From assembly GCA_943787225.1 (NCBI GenBank), contig CALSLP010000005.1:1-64000 (forward strand): a stretch of DNA of 64,000 bases, in the 5' to 3' direction. The notes under the pieces are model-generated. The model saw only the letters and a program-made list of their open reading frames with translations. It had not been told where the DNA came from and did no database searches. The DNA comes from an uncultured Alphaproteobacteria bacterium (lineage in GTDB: Bacteria; Pseudomonadota; Alphaproteobacteria; MPNO01; UBA2964). Within the stretch, counting starts at the first letter, position 1. Each line of letters opens with the position of its first letter. Position numbers and translations under genes: made by a program. Below, piece after piece: positions 1 to 8,096 of the stretch.

Positions 1-1
1 G

Positions 2-157
2 GTGGACTGGACGTTGGTTCGTGGGCGGGTCGTCGTAAAAGATCGTGAATTGGTTGGCGAGCAAGGCTATGGCCGTCCGGTTATACAGAAGATGCCGACC
101 CCCGCTCCGAAAAACATCGACAAAACAATGGATGCAATTCTGGCGCCACGGAGCTAG
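2..157 (+). CDS. C-terminus of a hydantoinase/dihydropyrimidinase-like amidohydrolase (partial)
   Basis: Only the last 51 codons lie in the window; the gene enters from the left. The tail reads VDWTLVRGRVVVKDRELVGE followed by GYGR, which matches the C-terminal beta-sandwich of dihydropyrimidinase, allantoinase and D-hydantoinase (pattern 'RGRVVVxDGELVGExGxGR'). Such enzymes hydrolyse cyclic amides to N-carbamoyl products. That would fit the N-carbamoyl amidohydrolase at 9.8 kb, which is the usual next step. The TAG stop overlaps the stop of the convergent M20 gene on a shared CTAG. The catalytic domain is outside the window, so the exact substrate class is inference. Confidence 0.6.
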   Translation: MDWTLVRGRVVVKDRELVGEQGYGRPVIQKMPTPAPKNIDKTMDAILAPRS

Positions 158-1305
158 TTGATGAAACCCAGGGTTTCTTCGATTGCGGCGAGCTGAATGC
201 GGGCCGCCGGTTCTAACTCGTCGAGGGGTACGAATTCATTCGCCTTGTGTCCATCTTTGGCATTACCGGGGCCAAATGTCATAAGAACGATGCCATCGTC
301 TGCGAAGTAGCGCGCATCGCTTGCTCCGACGGCGATAACCTCATAGGGCGGCGCGTTTGTATGGTGCTCTATTGCGCGTTGGAAGGCCTTAATGACGGGC
401 ACATTGGTAGGGGATGCAAATCCTTTGGTGCCGGTTAGATTTCGGACAGTCCAGCTGCCTTGCGGTTCGTCAGATTGTTTGAGGATTTCGGAAAATTCTG
501 CAACGGCGGTTTCAATGCCTTCTTCTGGCATGAGGCGTCGATCGATTTCAATCCGGCACCGGTCCGGGACAGCATTGGTGTTTTTACCGCCTTCAAATAT
601 GCCGATGCTCATGGTTGATCGAAGCGCACCGCGGCTGCGCTCGTCAAGCTTCGGCCGAAGCTCCTTATTCAATAGTCCGATTAACCGGATCATTCGATCA
701 ACTGCATTGTCACCATTCTGGGGTTCGCCAGCATGGGCGCTTGTGCCCGTTGTTGATATTTCGACCCACAGGACGCCGCGTTCTTCGGTAATCGCTTGCA
801 GCTGCGTTTGTGCTCCGCAAATCAATACATCTGGGTCGACGGCGCCTGTTTCTCGCAAATATGCGAGGCCATCCGGTCCCAGGTTTTCCTCGTCGCCAAC
901 AAAGGTGAAAACCACCTCGCCGGTTTTCGGTCCACCGCGACGAGCTATTTCCTCAGCAAGCCATATCTGTACAGCCATTGATGCCTTGCAATTCCCCGCC
1001 CCGAGACCGTGAATGTGACCGTCCTTCTCAGTGGCGGTGAACGGCTCTGTATCCCAGCCATCGACATCTGCGACTGCTATAGTGTCTGCATGAGCGTTAA
1101 AGACGATCGACGGTTTGCCGGTTCCCATTTTGGCGATCACATTTTGAACACTGCCATTTCTGGAAAGTGTATCGGTTTGATAGCCTGCGTCGCTAAGACG
1201 GGCTGCCGTGTAGTTACAGATTTCGGTCGTGTCGCCTGGCGGGTAGGACGAAGGGATCGCGATCAAGTCAGAAAGAATTTTTAGAATTTCATTTGACGCG
1301 GTCAT
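154..1305 (-). CDS. M20-family metallohydrolase (ArgE/DapE-like) with altered metal ligands
   Basis: The 383-residue protein has the M20 fold: HADT (His72, Asp74), the catalytic DEEN motif, a dimerisation lid containing 'SAHAGEPQNGDNAV', and a C-terminal GHKANEFVP that supplies the last His. M20 enzymes cleave N-acyl or peptide bonds with two zinc ions. Two ligand positions look changed: the bridging Asp of the 'GRGxxDMK' motif is Asn in GLGAGNCKASMA, and the Glu of 'GEPT' is Ala in ICGAQTQL. The start at 1305 is preceded by GAGGGTG; a longer reading frame adds 39 residues of no family resemblance. It diverges from the amidohydrolase at 1370, and the 64-bp gap must hold both promoters. It may be inactive, use one metal, or act on another substrate. 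Confidence 0.85.
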   Translation of the reverse strand: MTASNEILKILSDLIAIPSSYPPGDTTEICNYTAARLSDAGYQTDTLSRNGSVQNVIAKMGTGKPSIVFNAHADTIAVADVDGWDTEPFTATEKDGHIHGLGAGNCKASMAVQIWLAEEIARRGGPKTGEVVFTFVGDEENLGPDGLAYLRETGAVDPDVLICGAQTQLQAITEERGVLWVEISTTGTSAHAGEPQNGDNAVDRMIRLIGLLNKELRPKLDERSRGALRSTMSIGIFEGGKNTNAVPDRCRIEIDRRLMPEEGIETAVAEFSEILKQSDEPQGSWTVRNLTGTKGFASPTNVPVIKAFQRAIEHHTNAPPYEVIAVGASDARYFADDGIVLMTFGPGNAKDGHKANEFVPLDELEPAARIQLAAIEETLGFIN

Positions 1306-1369
1306 GCGGACACCCTCAATTATTGAAATAACTTTGTAGTAGTTTTTATCAGGCGGGATTGGAAAGTAC

Positions 1370-2884
1370 ATGGCGAATGATAAGGAAAACGAAGTGATCT
1401 GCCTCAGAGGCGGCACGGTCATGACCTTTGATGACGAGGACAGGGTATTCGAAAACGGCGAGATTCGAATATGTGGTGGCGAAATTATCTATGTCGGTCC
1501 TTCCTCTCTCGATAAGTCTTCTGACGATGACACGGTCATTGATCAAACAGGGCGTTTGATCATTCCCGGTCTTATTAATGCCCACACGCATTCATATTCT
1601 TCTCTGCTCAAGGGGACGGTGGAACGAGACCCCCTCGATCTTTATATGCTCTCCATTATCGCGACTGGTTCGGCGATGAGCCCGCGTGAAATTGAGGTCG
1701 CGGCATCCCTCGATGCGGTTTCCATGTTGCTGACGGGGGTGACCGGGGTGATCGACCATTATTCGGAGCGGCCGGCGCTTTCGGGTGATGGGTTAAAGGC
1801 GGTGCGGCGTGGATTCGAAAGGGTAGGGATCCGTGCGACGATTGCGACGATGTTCGCCGACAAACCTTATATCGATACAATTCCTATAAATCGGGAAACA
1901 GTACCGCAGGAAATTCTCGACCGGTACGCAGCACAACCAGTCCCGGATGCGGCCGAGTATTTTGCGATCATGGAGCAGGCTGTGGCGATGAATAGCGCCG
2001 ACAGTCCGACCAGAGTAATTTTGGGGGTCGATGGTCCACAAAGGTGTTCCGATGAATTGATCGAAATGACGGGTGATTTTCAACGTCGCCATCATTGCGG
2101 GTTGCATACCCATATGCTGGAAACCAAGACCCAGGCCGTCATGGCTGACCGCAAAGGGCCGGGATTCGTCCGACGTATGCTGGAAGCTGGTATTATCGAT
2201 GAAAAATCATCTCTCGTACATTTTATCTGGGCGGATGACGACGATATCGCGGCGGCGCGTGAGGGTGGTGTAACGGTTATTCACTGCCCGGCGAGCAACC
2301 TCATGTTGGGGGCAGGGCTTAGCCCCGTTCTGAGACTCCGAGACGCTGGAATTCCGGTTGCGTTCGGAACGGACGGATCGAATTGTGGCCCGCCGAGCCT
2401 TTTCGAAACAATGCGAATGGGCTGCTATCTCATGCGGTTGACTGACCCCGATTTTGAAAAATGGCCCGACGCTCCGGAAGTATTGCGATCCGCCTATCGT
2501 TCTGGCTCTCGGGCGATGGGGTGGAATGAAAAAACCGGCGTATTAAAAAACGGTGCACGGGCAGATGTCGTTTCATTGGATCAAGGTGGTCACTGGCATT
2601 CGCCAATGGGAGACCTAAAGCGGCATCTATTACATTACGAAAACGGTTCTTCGGTCTCTGATGTCTGGGTCGACGGTATGCAGGTGGTTAAAAACAAAGA
2701 AATCACGGCGCTTGATCTTGATGGATTACTTTCCGAAGCACAGGACATCGTCCTGAGGCGACGGGATATGGTTCCGGCAAAAGCAATGGAGGCTATTGAG
2801 TCCCAGTACCCGGCCTTCAGAAATATGATCCTGGAAACGCTGAAGGACGGTTTTGGTATCGAAAGGCGGGTCACCTTAAATTGA
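1370..2884 (+). CDS. Amidohydrolase of the cytosine deaminase/TRZ-ATZ group
   Basis: This 504-residue metal-dependent hydrolase resembles guanine/cytosine deaminases and triazine hydrolases. The metal-site elements are present in order: NAHTHS (HxH) near residue 73, HTHMLE, LVHF, and FGTDGSN carrying the catalytic Asp. These enzymes deaminate or dechlorinate N-heterocycles in the cytosol. A short beta-sandwich at the N-terminus (VICLRGGTVMTF) is typical. A GGAAAG sequence precedes the ATG. It is followed by a 396-bp gap and then the ABC importer, which probably brings in its substrate or a relative of it. The substrate cannot be read from the sequence; an aminohydrolase on a purine- or pyrimidine-like ring is the best guess. 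Confidence 0.85.
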   Translation: MANDKENEVICLRGGTVMTFDDEDRVFENGEIRICGGEIIYVGPSSLDKSSDDDTVIDQTGRLIIPGLINAHTHSYSSLLKGTVERDPLDLYMLSIIATGSAMSPREIEVAASLDAVSMLLTGVTGVIDHYSERPALSGDGLKAVRRGFERVGIRATIATMFADKPYIDTIPINRETVPQEILDRYAAQPVPDAAEYFAIMEQAVAMNSADSPTRVILGVDGPQRCSDELIEMTGDFQRRHHCGLHTHMLETKTQAVMADRKGPGFVRRMLEAGIIDEKSSLVHFIWADDDDIAAAREGGVTVIHCPASNLMLGAGLSPVLRLRDAGIPVAFGTDGSNCGPPSLFETMRMGCYLMRLTDPDFEKWPDAPEVLRSAYRSGSRAMGWNEKTGVLKNGARADVVSLDQGGHWHSPMGDLKRHLLHYENGSSVSDVWVDGMQVVKNKEITALDLDGLLSEAQDIVLRRRDMVPAKAMEAIESQYPAFRNMILETLKDGFGIERRVTLN

Positions 2885-3280
2885 TGCGTGTATAAATTTC
2901 CTAATTTTGGTTTAGGCGTTCACTCCGGGGCTTTTGGCCGAAATTGTTGAATGCACATGATTCTTCTGAAAATATTTTCGCCTAAATAATCAGCGCTAAT
3001 ACAGGCGACTGTATAAATTTTAATCGATTCTGTTCGGGGGAATATCCTTGAAAAAGGGATGCGGCAAGCGCGCGCGCGTAATGTGCATGGCGATGTAAGG
3101 CTTTGAAATTAAAAATGAAATTACCCCTTGAGATTTGAAAAGAGATTTTCTTTGGTCACGAGGAGCGGCGTCCCCAAATTGGCATGGTGCTTGCATTGTA
3201 GTTTTGACTTGTTGTGGTTAACCTATCGTCCTCGCTTAACGTGAACCACAACTGTGTCATGGAAATAGGGAAGAAGTCAT
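2885..3280. other. 396-bp intergenic region with sigma-54 promoter
   Basis: No open frame of note lies here. The region is AT-rich, has a short run of alternating GC (AGCGCGCGCGCG) near 3066, and carries the sigma-54 promoter annotated at 3180-3195. Enhancer-binding sites for NtrC (TGCAC-N-GTGCA type) were looked for in the upstream 200 bp and no convincing pair was seen. Confidence 0.6.
3180..3195 (+). promoter_or_regulatory. Sigma-54 (RpoN) -24/-12 promoter
   Basis: TGGCATGGTGCTTGCA matches the consensus TGGCAYG-N4-TTGCW at every fixed position, with GG and GC correctly spaced. The predicted transcript starts near 3206 and leaves a leader of about 75 nt before the binding-protein ATG at 3281. 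Sigma-54 promoters often drive nitrogen-scavenging genes, which fits the importer and amide hydrolases downstream. The match is seen directly; the regulatory role is inference. Confidence 0.75.
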
Positions 3281-4399
3281 ATGGGTAAAAAATCAGATTC
3301 AAAAGGTGTTGATCGTCGGCAATTCGTAAAAGGTACGGGTGTCGGTATCGCCTCAATTCTGGCCAGTGGCGTTGCGCCGATGGCTTTTGCTAGAACTTTG
3401 CGGGAGGTGACCTTCACACAGTCATGGATCCCAAATGGTGGTAGCGCCTGGATATACACGGGTGCGGCTAAAGGTTTTTTCAAGAAGCGCGGTATTGATC
3501 TTAAAATCAGTCGCGGCTTCGGTTCCGTTGCCTCAGCGCAGGCAATCGGACAGGGCAAATTTAATTTTGGTATTTCGTCCGCGCCGACTGCGACATTGCA
3601 GACTGTTAAAGGCATGAAATTAGCGTACCTGGCGTGCTGCAGTTACAGCTCAGCTATGGGTGCCGTTTTTCTTAAGTCATCTGGTATCAAGACCCCCAAA
3701 GACCTTGAGGGCAAGAAATGCGGATCGGTCGTAAAATCCGGTGAATATCCATTCTTACCGATTTTCGCTAAAAATGCTGGCTTCGATTGGTCCAAGGTTG
3801 ATGTTGTTCAGGTCGATAATAAGATCCGCACTGGTGTCATGATCCAGAAGCAGGTTGATTTTATCACGTGCTTTGCGTCTTCGGTGGTCCCCGATGTAGT
3901 GACAAAGGGCTACGACGTGGGCACCTTCTTGTATGACAACTATAATATGCCGTTCTATGGCTACATGTTGATCACGCAGCCCGAGATGTATGCGAAAGAA
4001 AAGATGTTATGTGAGGATGTGACCGAAGCGACCATGGAAGGCGTCAAATATCAGATGCTGAATCATGACGAAGCGGCAGACATATTCTTTAAAGCCATTC
4101 CTGAAGCTGGCATGACCGCTGGAAAGCGTAAGCAGTTCGGGATTGAAACTGATCTGTATACCCATGTTATGACGAAGCCAGAGATTACTACGACAGGCCT
4201 CGGCAGCGTTGATATGGGTAAATACAAGCAGATGGTTGACTTGGTTGTGAATAACCTCGGGAAACCAGGTGATGTAGCGCCTGATCTGAGCAAAATCATG
4301 CATCTGGATAAGATGATTGATAATAAGATCAAGATTAGTGCAAAAGAGCTGGCGCGCATCAAAGAGCTTGGCGCTCCTGGTGCGAAGGCGCTCGGCTAA
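3281..4399 (+). CDS. ABC transporter substrate-binding protein, NMT1/THI5-like, Tat-exported
   Basis: This 372-residue periplasmic binding protein has a twin-arginine signal, DRRQFVKG at residues 11-18, followed by a hydrophobic stretch ending near AFA. The mature part has the NMT1/THI5/SsuA-like fold (WIPNGGSAWIYTGAAKGFF, then IDLKISRGFGSVASAQAIGQ). Members bind thiamine pyrimidine precursors, taurine, riboflavin or other small N- or S-containing molecules. The importer genes follow directly: ATPase at 4455 and permeases at 5266 and 6062. GAAGAAG precedes the ATG. Tat export of such a protein implies folding in the cytosol before secretion. Ligand unknown; a pyrimidine-like heterocycle is suggested by the family and the neighbouring ring-opening enzymes. 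Confidence 0.88.
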   Translation: MGKKSDSKGVDRRQFVKGTGVGIASILASGVAPMAFARTLREVTFTQSWIPNGGSAWIYTGAAKGFFKKRGIDLKISRGFGSVASAQAIGQGKFNFGISSAPTATLQTVKGMKLAYLACCSYSSAMGAVFLKSSGIKTPKDLEGKKCGSVVKSGEYPFLPIFAKNAGFDWSKVDVVQVDNKIRTGVMIQKQVDFITCFASSVVPDVVTKGYDVGTFLYDNYNMPFYGYMLITQPEMYAKEKMLCEDVTEATMEGVKYQMLNHDEAADIFFKAIPEAGMTAGKRKQFGIETDLYTHVMTKPEITTTGLGSVDMGKYKQMVDLVVNNLGKPGDVAPDLSKIMHLDKMIDNKIKISAKELARIKELGAPGAKALG

Positions 4400-4454
4400 T
4401 ATTCTTGGAACCGTCCGCGTATTGGGATTGCCTTATGCTTAACTTACATAATTT

Positions 4455-5269
4455 TTGAGTTGTAAATTGTCTGAATCTCCTCAAATCGATAATGCAATTC
4501 CGCGGGCTGATGCGTATGTCCATGCGGACGGTGTCCAAAAGATCTTCAATCCCGGCCCTAAAGAGACAGTCGCTCTTGAGCACATAGACTGTCGGGTCCG
4601 GGAAGGAGAATTTGTTTCGCTATTGGGTCCCAGCGGGTGTGGGAAAAGCACTTTGCTGATGATGCTTGCTGGGTTGGAGCACCCCTACCCAGGGCGGTCT
4701 ATTTCGTTGGCGGTCAACCGATGACCAAGCCGCGGGAAGATATCGGGATGATGTTCCAGGACCCGACCTTGTTGCCATGGAAAACATCTTTGGAGAACGT
4801 CCTGTTTCCGGTCAAAATTTTGCGACGTGATCGAGAAAAGTATGAATCGCTTGCCAAAGATCTTTTGACACGGGTTGGGCTTGATCAATTTTTTGATAAA
4901 AAGCCGGCGCAGTTGTCTGGAGGAATGCGGCAGAGAGTCGCCATTTGCAGAGCGCTGGTTTACGATCCTGATGTCTTGCTCATGGACGAGCCTTTCAGTG
5001 CGCTGGATGCTATCAGCCGGGATGAGATGAATCAGGTCTTGATGGATCTGTGGCAGGATTTCAAGAAAACCGGGTTGTTTGTAACCCATAGTATCCGTGA
5101 AGCGGTGTTTTTGTCTGATCGCGTGCTGGTTATGAGCGCCCGGCCTGGCAGGATTATTGAGGATCTTGAAATTCCCTTTGAGCGTCCGAGGGATTTCGCG
5201 ATTTCTGATACGCCAGAGTTTAATGAAATCTGTGCCTATTTACGGAGCAAAATTGACTCACAGCATTGA
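4455..5269 (+). CDS. ABC transporter ATP-binding protein, NitT/TauT-SsuB type (frameshifted)
   Basis: The two halves of one ATPase lie in different frames. The first carries Walker A (GPSGCGKST, residues 58-66) up to GLEHPYPG. The second carries the Q-loop ([11 protein letters not shown]), signature LSGGMRQR, Walker [12 protein letters not shown] and the switch His (THSIREAV). The shift is near 4693-4698 in CCCAGGGCGG; restoring one G would join PG to AVYF. The frame has no ATG: it opens with TTG at 4455, and TTG 4467 is an alternative. The end overlaps the next gene by TTGA. Product would energise the importer at the inner membrane. A one-base sequencing or assembly error is as likely as true loss, since all catalytic motifs are intact. 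Confidence 0.85.
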
Positions 5270-6075
5270 GGGTCAACAAATCTAATAAAATGAGCATTTT
5301 ACCAAGTCCAAAACAATCGTATTTGACAGGGATACGTGACTCCTTTTTACCCGTTTTGTTATTTTTGACGGTTCTTGGGACTTGGGAATTTTTTACTTGG
5401 TACACAGATTACCCCAAATCGATATTACCAAGGCCGAGCGCTATTTTTCTCGCAATTGTTGATAATTGGGGCCTTCTAACCAGCCATATTATTCCCACGG
5501 CTTCTGTGGCACTAGGTGGATTTGTTATTGCTACTTTATTGGGGCTTTTTTTAGCGCTGTTAATGTCGTGGTCCGTTTTCGCGAAAGAGGCCCTGTATCC
5601 CAATATCGTCGGTTTTCAAATTGTTCCCAAAATTGCCTGGGCACCGTTATTTGTTCTTTGGCTCGGGATCGAATTTGAATCGCGGCTAGGGTTTGCGGTC
5701 TTTATCAGTATTTTCCCCATCATCATTAGCATGACCGCCGGGCTTAGAAATACAGACCCGTCTCTGGTGAAGCTGTGCGATTCATTGACGGCAACAAAAC
5801 TACAGACCTTGTTCCTCGTCCGGTTCCCCTATTCTCTGCCATATCTGATCAGCGCCATGAAGATGAGCGTTACCTTGGCAATGATCGGCGTGATTGTCGG
5901 TGAGTTTATTACGTCTCGAGAAGGCCTTGGCTTTTTGATTTTGGTGGCTTTTGGAAAATTACAAACCGACTTGATGTTAGCCTCGGTCTTATTCCTGTGT
6001 TTCGTCGGTCTCTTTTTCTATTCCTTTATTGCTTTTGCCAGCTACCGGTTAGAAGTTTGGTTTGGCAATAAGTAA
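5266..6075 (+). CDS. ABC transporter permease 1 (SsuC/TauC family)
   Basis: This 269-residue inner-membrane permease has about six hydrophobic segments and the cytoplasmic EAA-like loop (LVKLCDSLTATKLQTLFLVR) that docks on the ATPase. Start choice is open: TTG at 5266 overlaps the ATPase stop and would couple translation, while ATG at 5290 gives an eight-residue shorter protein. Neither has a strong ribosome binding site. It is one of two different permeases in this importer, so the channel is probably a heterodimer. The second permease overlaps its end by 14 bp. Confidence 0.85.
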   Translation: MRVNKSNKMSILPSPKQSYLTGIRDSFLPVLLFLTVLGTWEFFTWYTDYPKSILPRPSAIFLAIVDNWGLLTSHIIPTASVALGGFVIATLLGLFLALLMSWSVFAKEALYPNIVGFQIVPKIAWAPLFVLWLGIEFESRLGFAVFISIFPIIISMTAGLRNTDPSLVKLCDSLTATKLQTLFLVRFPYSLPYLISAMKMSVTLAMIGVIVGEFITSREGLGFLILVAFGKLQTDLMLASVLFLCFVGLFFYSFIAFASYRLEVWFGNK

Positions 6076-6910
6076 ATGCCAATCAAGAAATGTGAAGTTG
6101 ATAAATAGTATGTTGGGTTTTCTTAAAGAAAAGGTCCGTGAGCACGGCATTGCCAATTCTCGGCAAATAATCCTTCCGATCGCATTCTTCACTCTCGTCG
6201 TCCTACTGTGGCAATACACCGTAGATCAAAAGTTTTTTCCGGCCGTTATTTTACCGCCCCCTGGCGATGTCGTTGATATTTTCTTGGCGAATAGAAAATT
6301 CATGTGGGGCCATGCTGTTAGTACGCTATACGAATGTTTTCTGGCATTCATATGCGCCTGTGCCATCGGACTGTCTGTATCCTGCATCATAACACTCTCT
6401 TATTTTGCCCGCAGGGCGATCTATCCTAATCTGATAATCTTTCAGCTCATTCCGACGATTGCGCTCGCACCGCTCTTTATTTTGTGGTTTGGCATTGGCA
6501 CTGAAGCACGGGTTGCCTATGGGATCTGTTTGGCTCTATTTCCTATTGTTGTGTCATCATCGACGGGCCTTCTCAATACAGGCGATACCTATTTAAAACT
6601 CTGTAGTTCATTGACTGCCGGGCGCTGGCAAACATTTAAGTCAGTCCGGTTGCCTTTCGCCTTGCCGCTGATTTTTACCGGCTTAAGAATTGGGCTGACA
6701 TTGACCATTATTGGTGTCGTAGTCGGTGAATTTGTGACCGCGCAGTCTGGTATTGGGTATTTAATCAGTTTTGCAGCATCGGGGTTGGAAACAGCGATTT
6801 CTCTCGCCGCAATCGTATACCTGTTGGTCGTCGGGTTGATTTTGTTTACAGCACTGGTTTGTATCGAATTCGTTGTCCTTCGCATATTCTCCGGCGTGGC
6901 CGCGCCTTAG
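6062..6910 (+). CDS. ABC transporter permease 2 (SsuC/TauC family)
   Basis: The second permease (282 residues from TTG 6062, or 266 from ATG 6110) has the same topology as its neighbour, with the EAA-like loop TYLKLCSSLTAGRWQTFKSV and the pattern GVVVGEFVTAQSGIGYL near the end. The two permeases clearly arose by duplication: IVPKIAWAPLFVLWLGIEFE and LIPTIALAPLFILWFGIGTE align. The ATG at 6110 is the more usual start, but the TTG overlaps the upstream gene. It closes the transporter part of the operon; the aminotransferase begins 20 bp later. Confidence 0.85.
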   Translation: MAISKCQSRNVKLINSMLGFLKEKVREHGIANSRQIILPIAFFTLVVLLWQYTVDQKFFPAVILPPPGDVVDIFLANRKFMWGHAVSTLYECFLAFICACAIGLSVSCIITLSYFARRAIYPNLIIFQLIPTIALAPLFILWFGIGTEARVAYGICLALFPIVVSSSTGLLNTGDTYLKLCSSLTAGRWQTFKSVRLPFALPLIFTGLRIGLTLTIIGVVVGEFVTAQSGIGYLISFAASGLETAISLAAIVYLLVVGLILFTALVCIEFVVLRIFSGVAAP

Positions 6911-6930
6911 ACATGTTCTAGCCTCGCAAT

Positions 6931-8052
6931 ATGGTAGGTCCAAGCGCACAGAATTTTGACAATCTTCATAAATCTGAAGACATGCGCTGGATGGGCCAGA
7001 ATACTAATCATCTGCCTGCCCATCCCCTTGTAAAAGAAGCGCTTCTCAAGGGTATCCACGACCAAAGTTATAATCTCTATGCGCCGCCACAGGGTCTTGA
7101 AGAGCTTCGTGAGCAGGTCTTGCGTGATTTGGTTGGTCCGAACCGGTCCCATGGGACACAGGTACTAATCACTGATGGTGCTGTAGAGGGTTTGTATCTG
7201 GTTTGTAAGCGATTGAGCGATGAAAACACCACCTTGGTCACGACTGACCCAACATGGGTCTGGCCGTTAAATTTCAGTCGAAATGAAGGCGCAAATATCA
7301 GCCGGTTGCCGATATATGATAAGGCCAAGAATTACAAACTCGACCCGCAGGAGCTGGAAAGTCAGCTCTCCCTCAATAAGAAATCGATCATTTATTTGAT
7401 TGATCCCCTTAATCCGCTGGGTTCTTGTTATGACCTTGATGAGTTAACGCGCATTGCCGAAGTGGCAAAGAAATATGACGCGGTTGTCGTACATGATTGT
7501 ACTTACAGGGATTTCGCTTTCGAGCATTTTCTAATGCGGGATCTCTATCCGGAAAAAACGATCACGACCTATAGTTTTAGCAAATGGCTTGGTATTGCCG
7601 GTTTAAGGACGGGAGCGATCATTGCGGATGAGGCGTTATTTGAGCACCTTGTCGATGATCAGCCAAACATACTGGGGTCCAATATACTCGGCCAATTAGC
7701 GGCTATAGCGGCTTTCAAAGTGAAGAGAGAGTGGGTCGATCAGGTGAATCTCGTTCAGAGACGCAATCAGGATATAATAAAAGGCGCCGTTGATTTGTTG
7801 GCAGGGCTAAATCCGGTCGTTTACCCCTCTAACGGCAATTTCCTGGCGGTCGATTGTGTGGATAGCGGGGTATCGGCAAATGCTATTGCTGAGGAATTGC
7901 TGCGGCGGGGAATCTTTGTTCGAACGTCGGATTATCACAGTGATATTTTGAAGGACGTCTTTCTTAAAATTTCGACCACGGTGCCAGAAGAATGGGCTGA
8001 TCAATTTGCCGAAGAGCTCCCCGGGGTTCTTGAAAAATGCTCAACGAAATAA
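6931..8052 (+). CDS. PLP-dependent aminotransferase, class I/II
   Basis: A 373-residue fold-type I aminotransferase. Visible features are the small-domain opening with NHLPAHPLVKEAL, the phosphate-loop region ITDGAVEGLYLV, NPLGSCYDLDELTRIA (counterpart of the NPTG motif), the Asp that contacts the pyridine nitrogen in VHDCTYRDFAF, and SFSKWLGIAGLRTG with the Schiff-base Lys. Enzymes of this group move an amino group between an amino acid and a 2-oxo acid, or act as lyases on similar adducts. Position inside the importer operon suggests it handles the amine released from the imported compound. The substrate is not identifiable. Confidence 0.85.
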   Translation: MVGPSAQNFDNLHKSEDMRWMGQNTNHLPAHPLVKEALLKGIHDQSYNLYAPPQGLEELREQVLRDLVGPNRSHGTQVLITDGAVEGLYLVCKRLSDENTTLVTTDPTWVWPLNFSRNEGANISRLPIYDKAKNYKLDPQELESQLSLNKKSIIYLIDPLNPLGSCYDLDELTRIAEVAKKYDAVVVHDCTYRDFAFEHFLMRDLYPEKTITTYSFSKWLGIAGLRTGAIIADEALFEHLVDDQPNILGSNILGQLAAIAAFKVKREWVDQVNLVQRRNQDIIKGAVDLLAGLNPVVYPSNGNFLAVDCVDSGVSANAIAEELLRRGIFVRTSDYHSDILKDVFLKISTTVPEEWADQFAEELPGVLEKCSTK

Positions 8053-8096
8053 AATTTTTTGAATCAAATTAAAGCGAATTTCTAGCGAGGCGCATT

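Noticed and set aside
392..1012. A 206-residue frame antisense to the M20 hydrolase.
   Set aside because: Composition is Arg/Ser-rich with no domain; the opposite strand encodes a full, conserved enzyme.
3000..3180. Possible NtrC enhancer sites upstream of the sigma-54 promoter.
   Set aside because: Single TGCAC or TGCAT half-sites are present but no properly spaced inverted pair.
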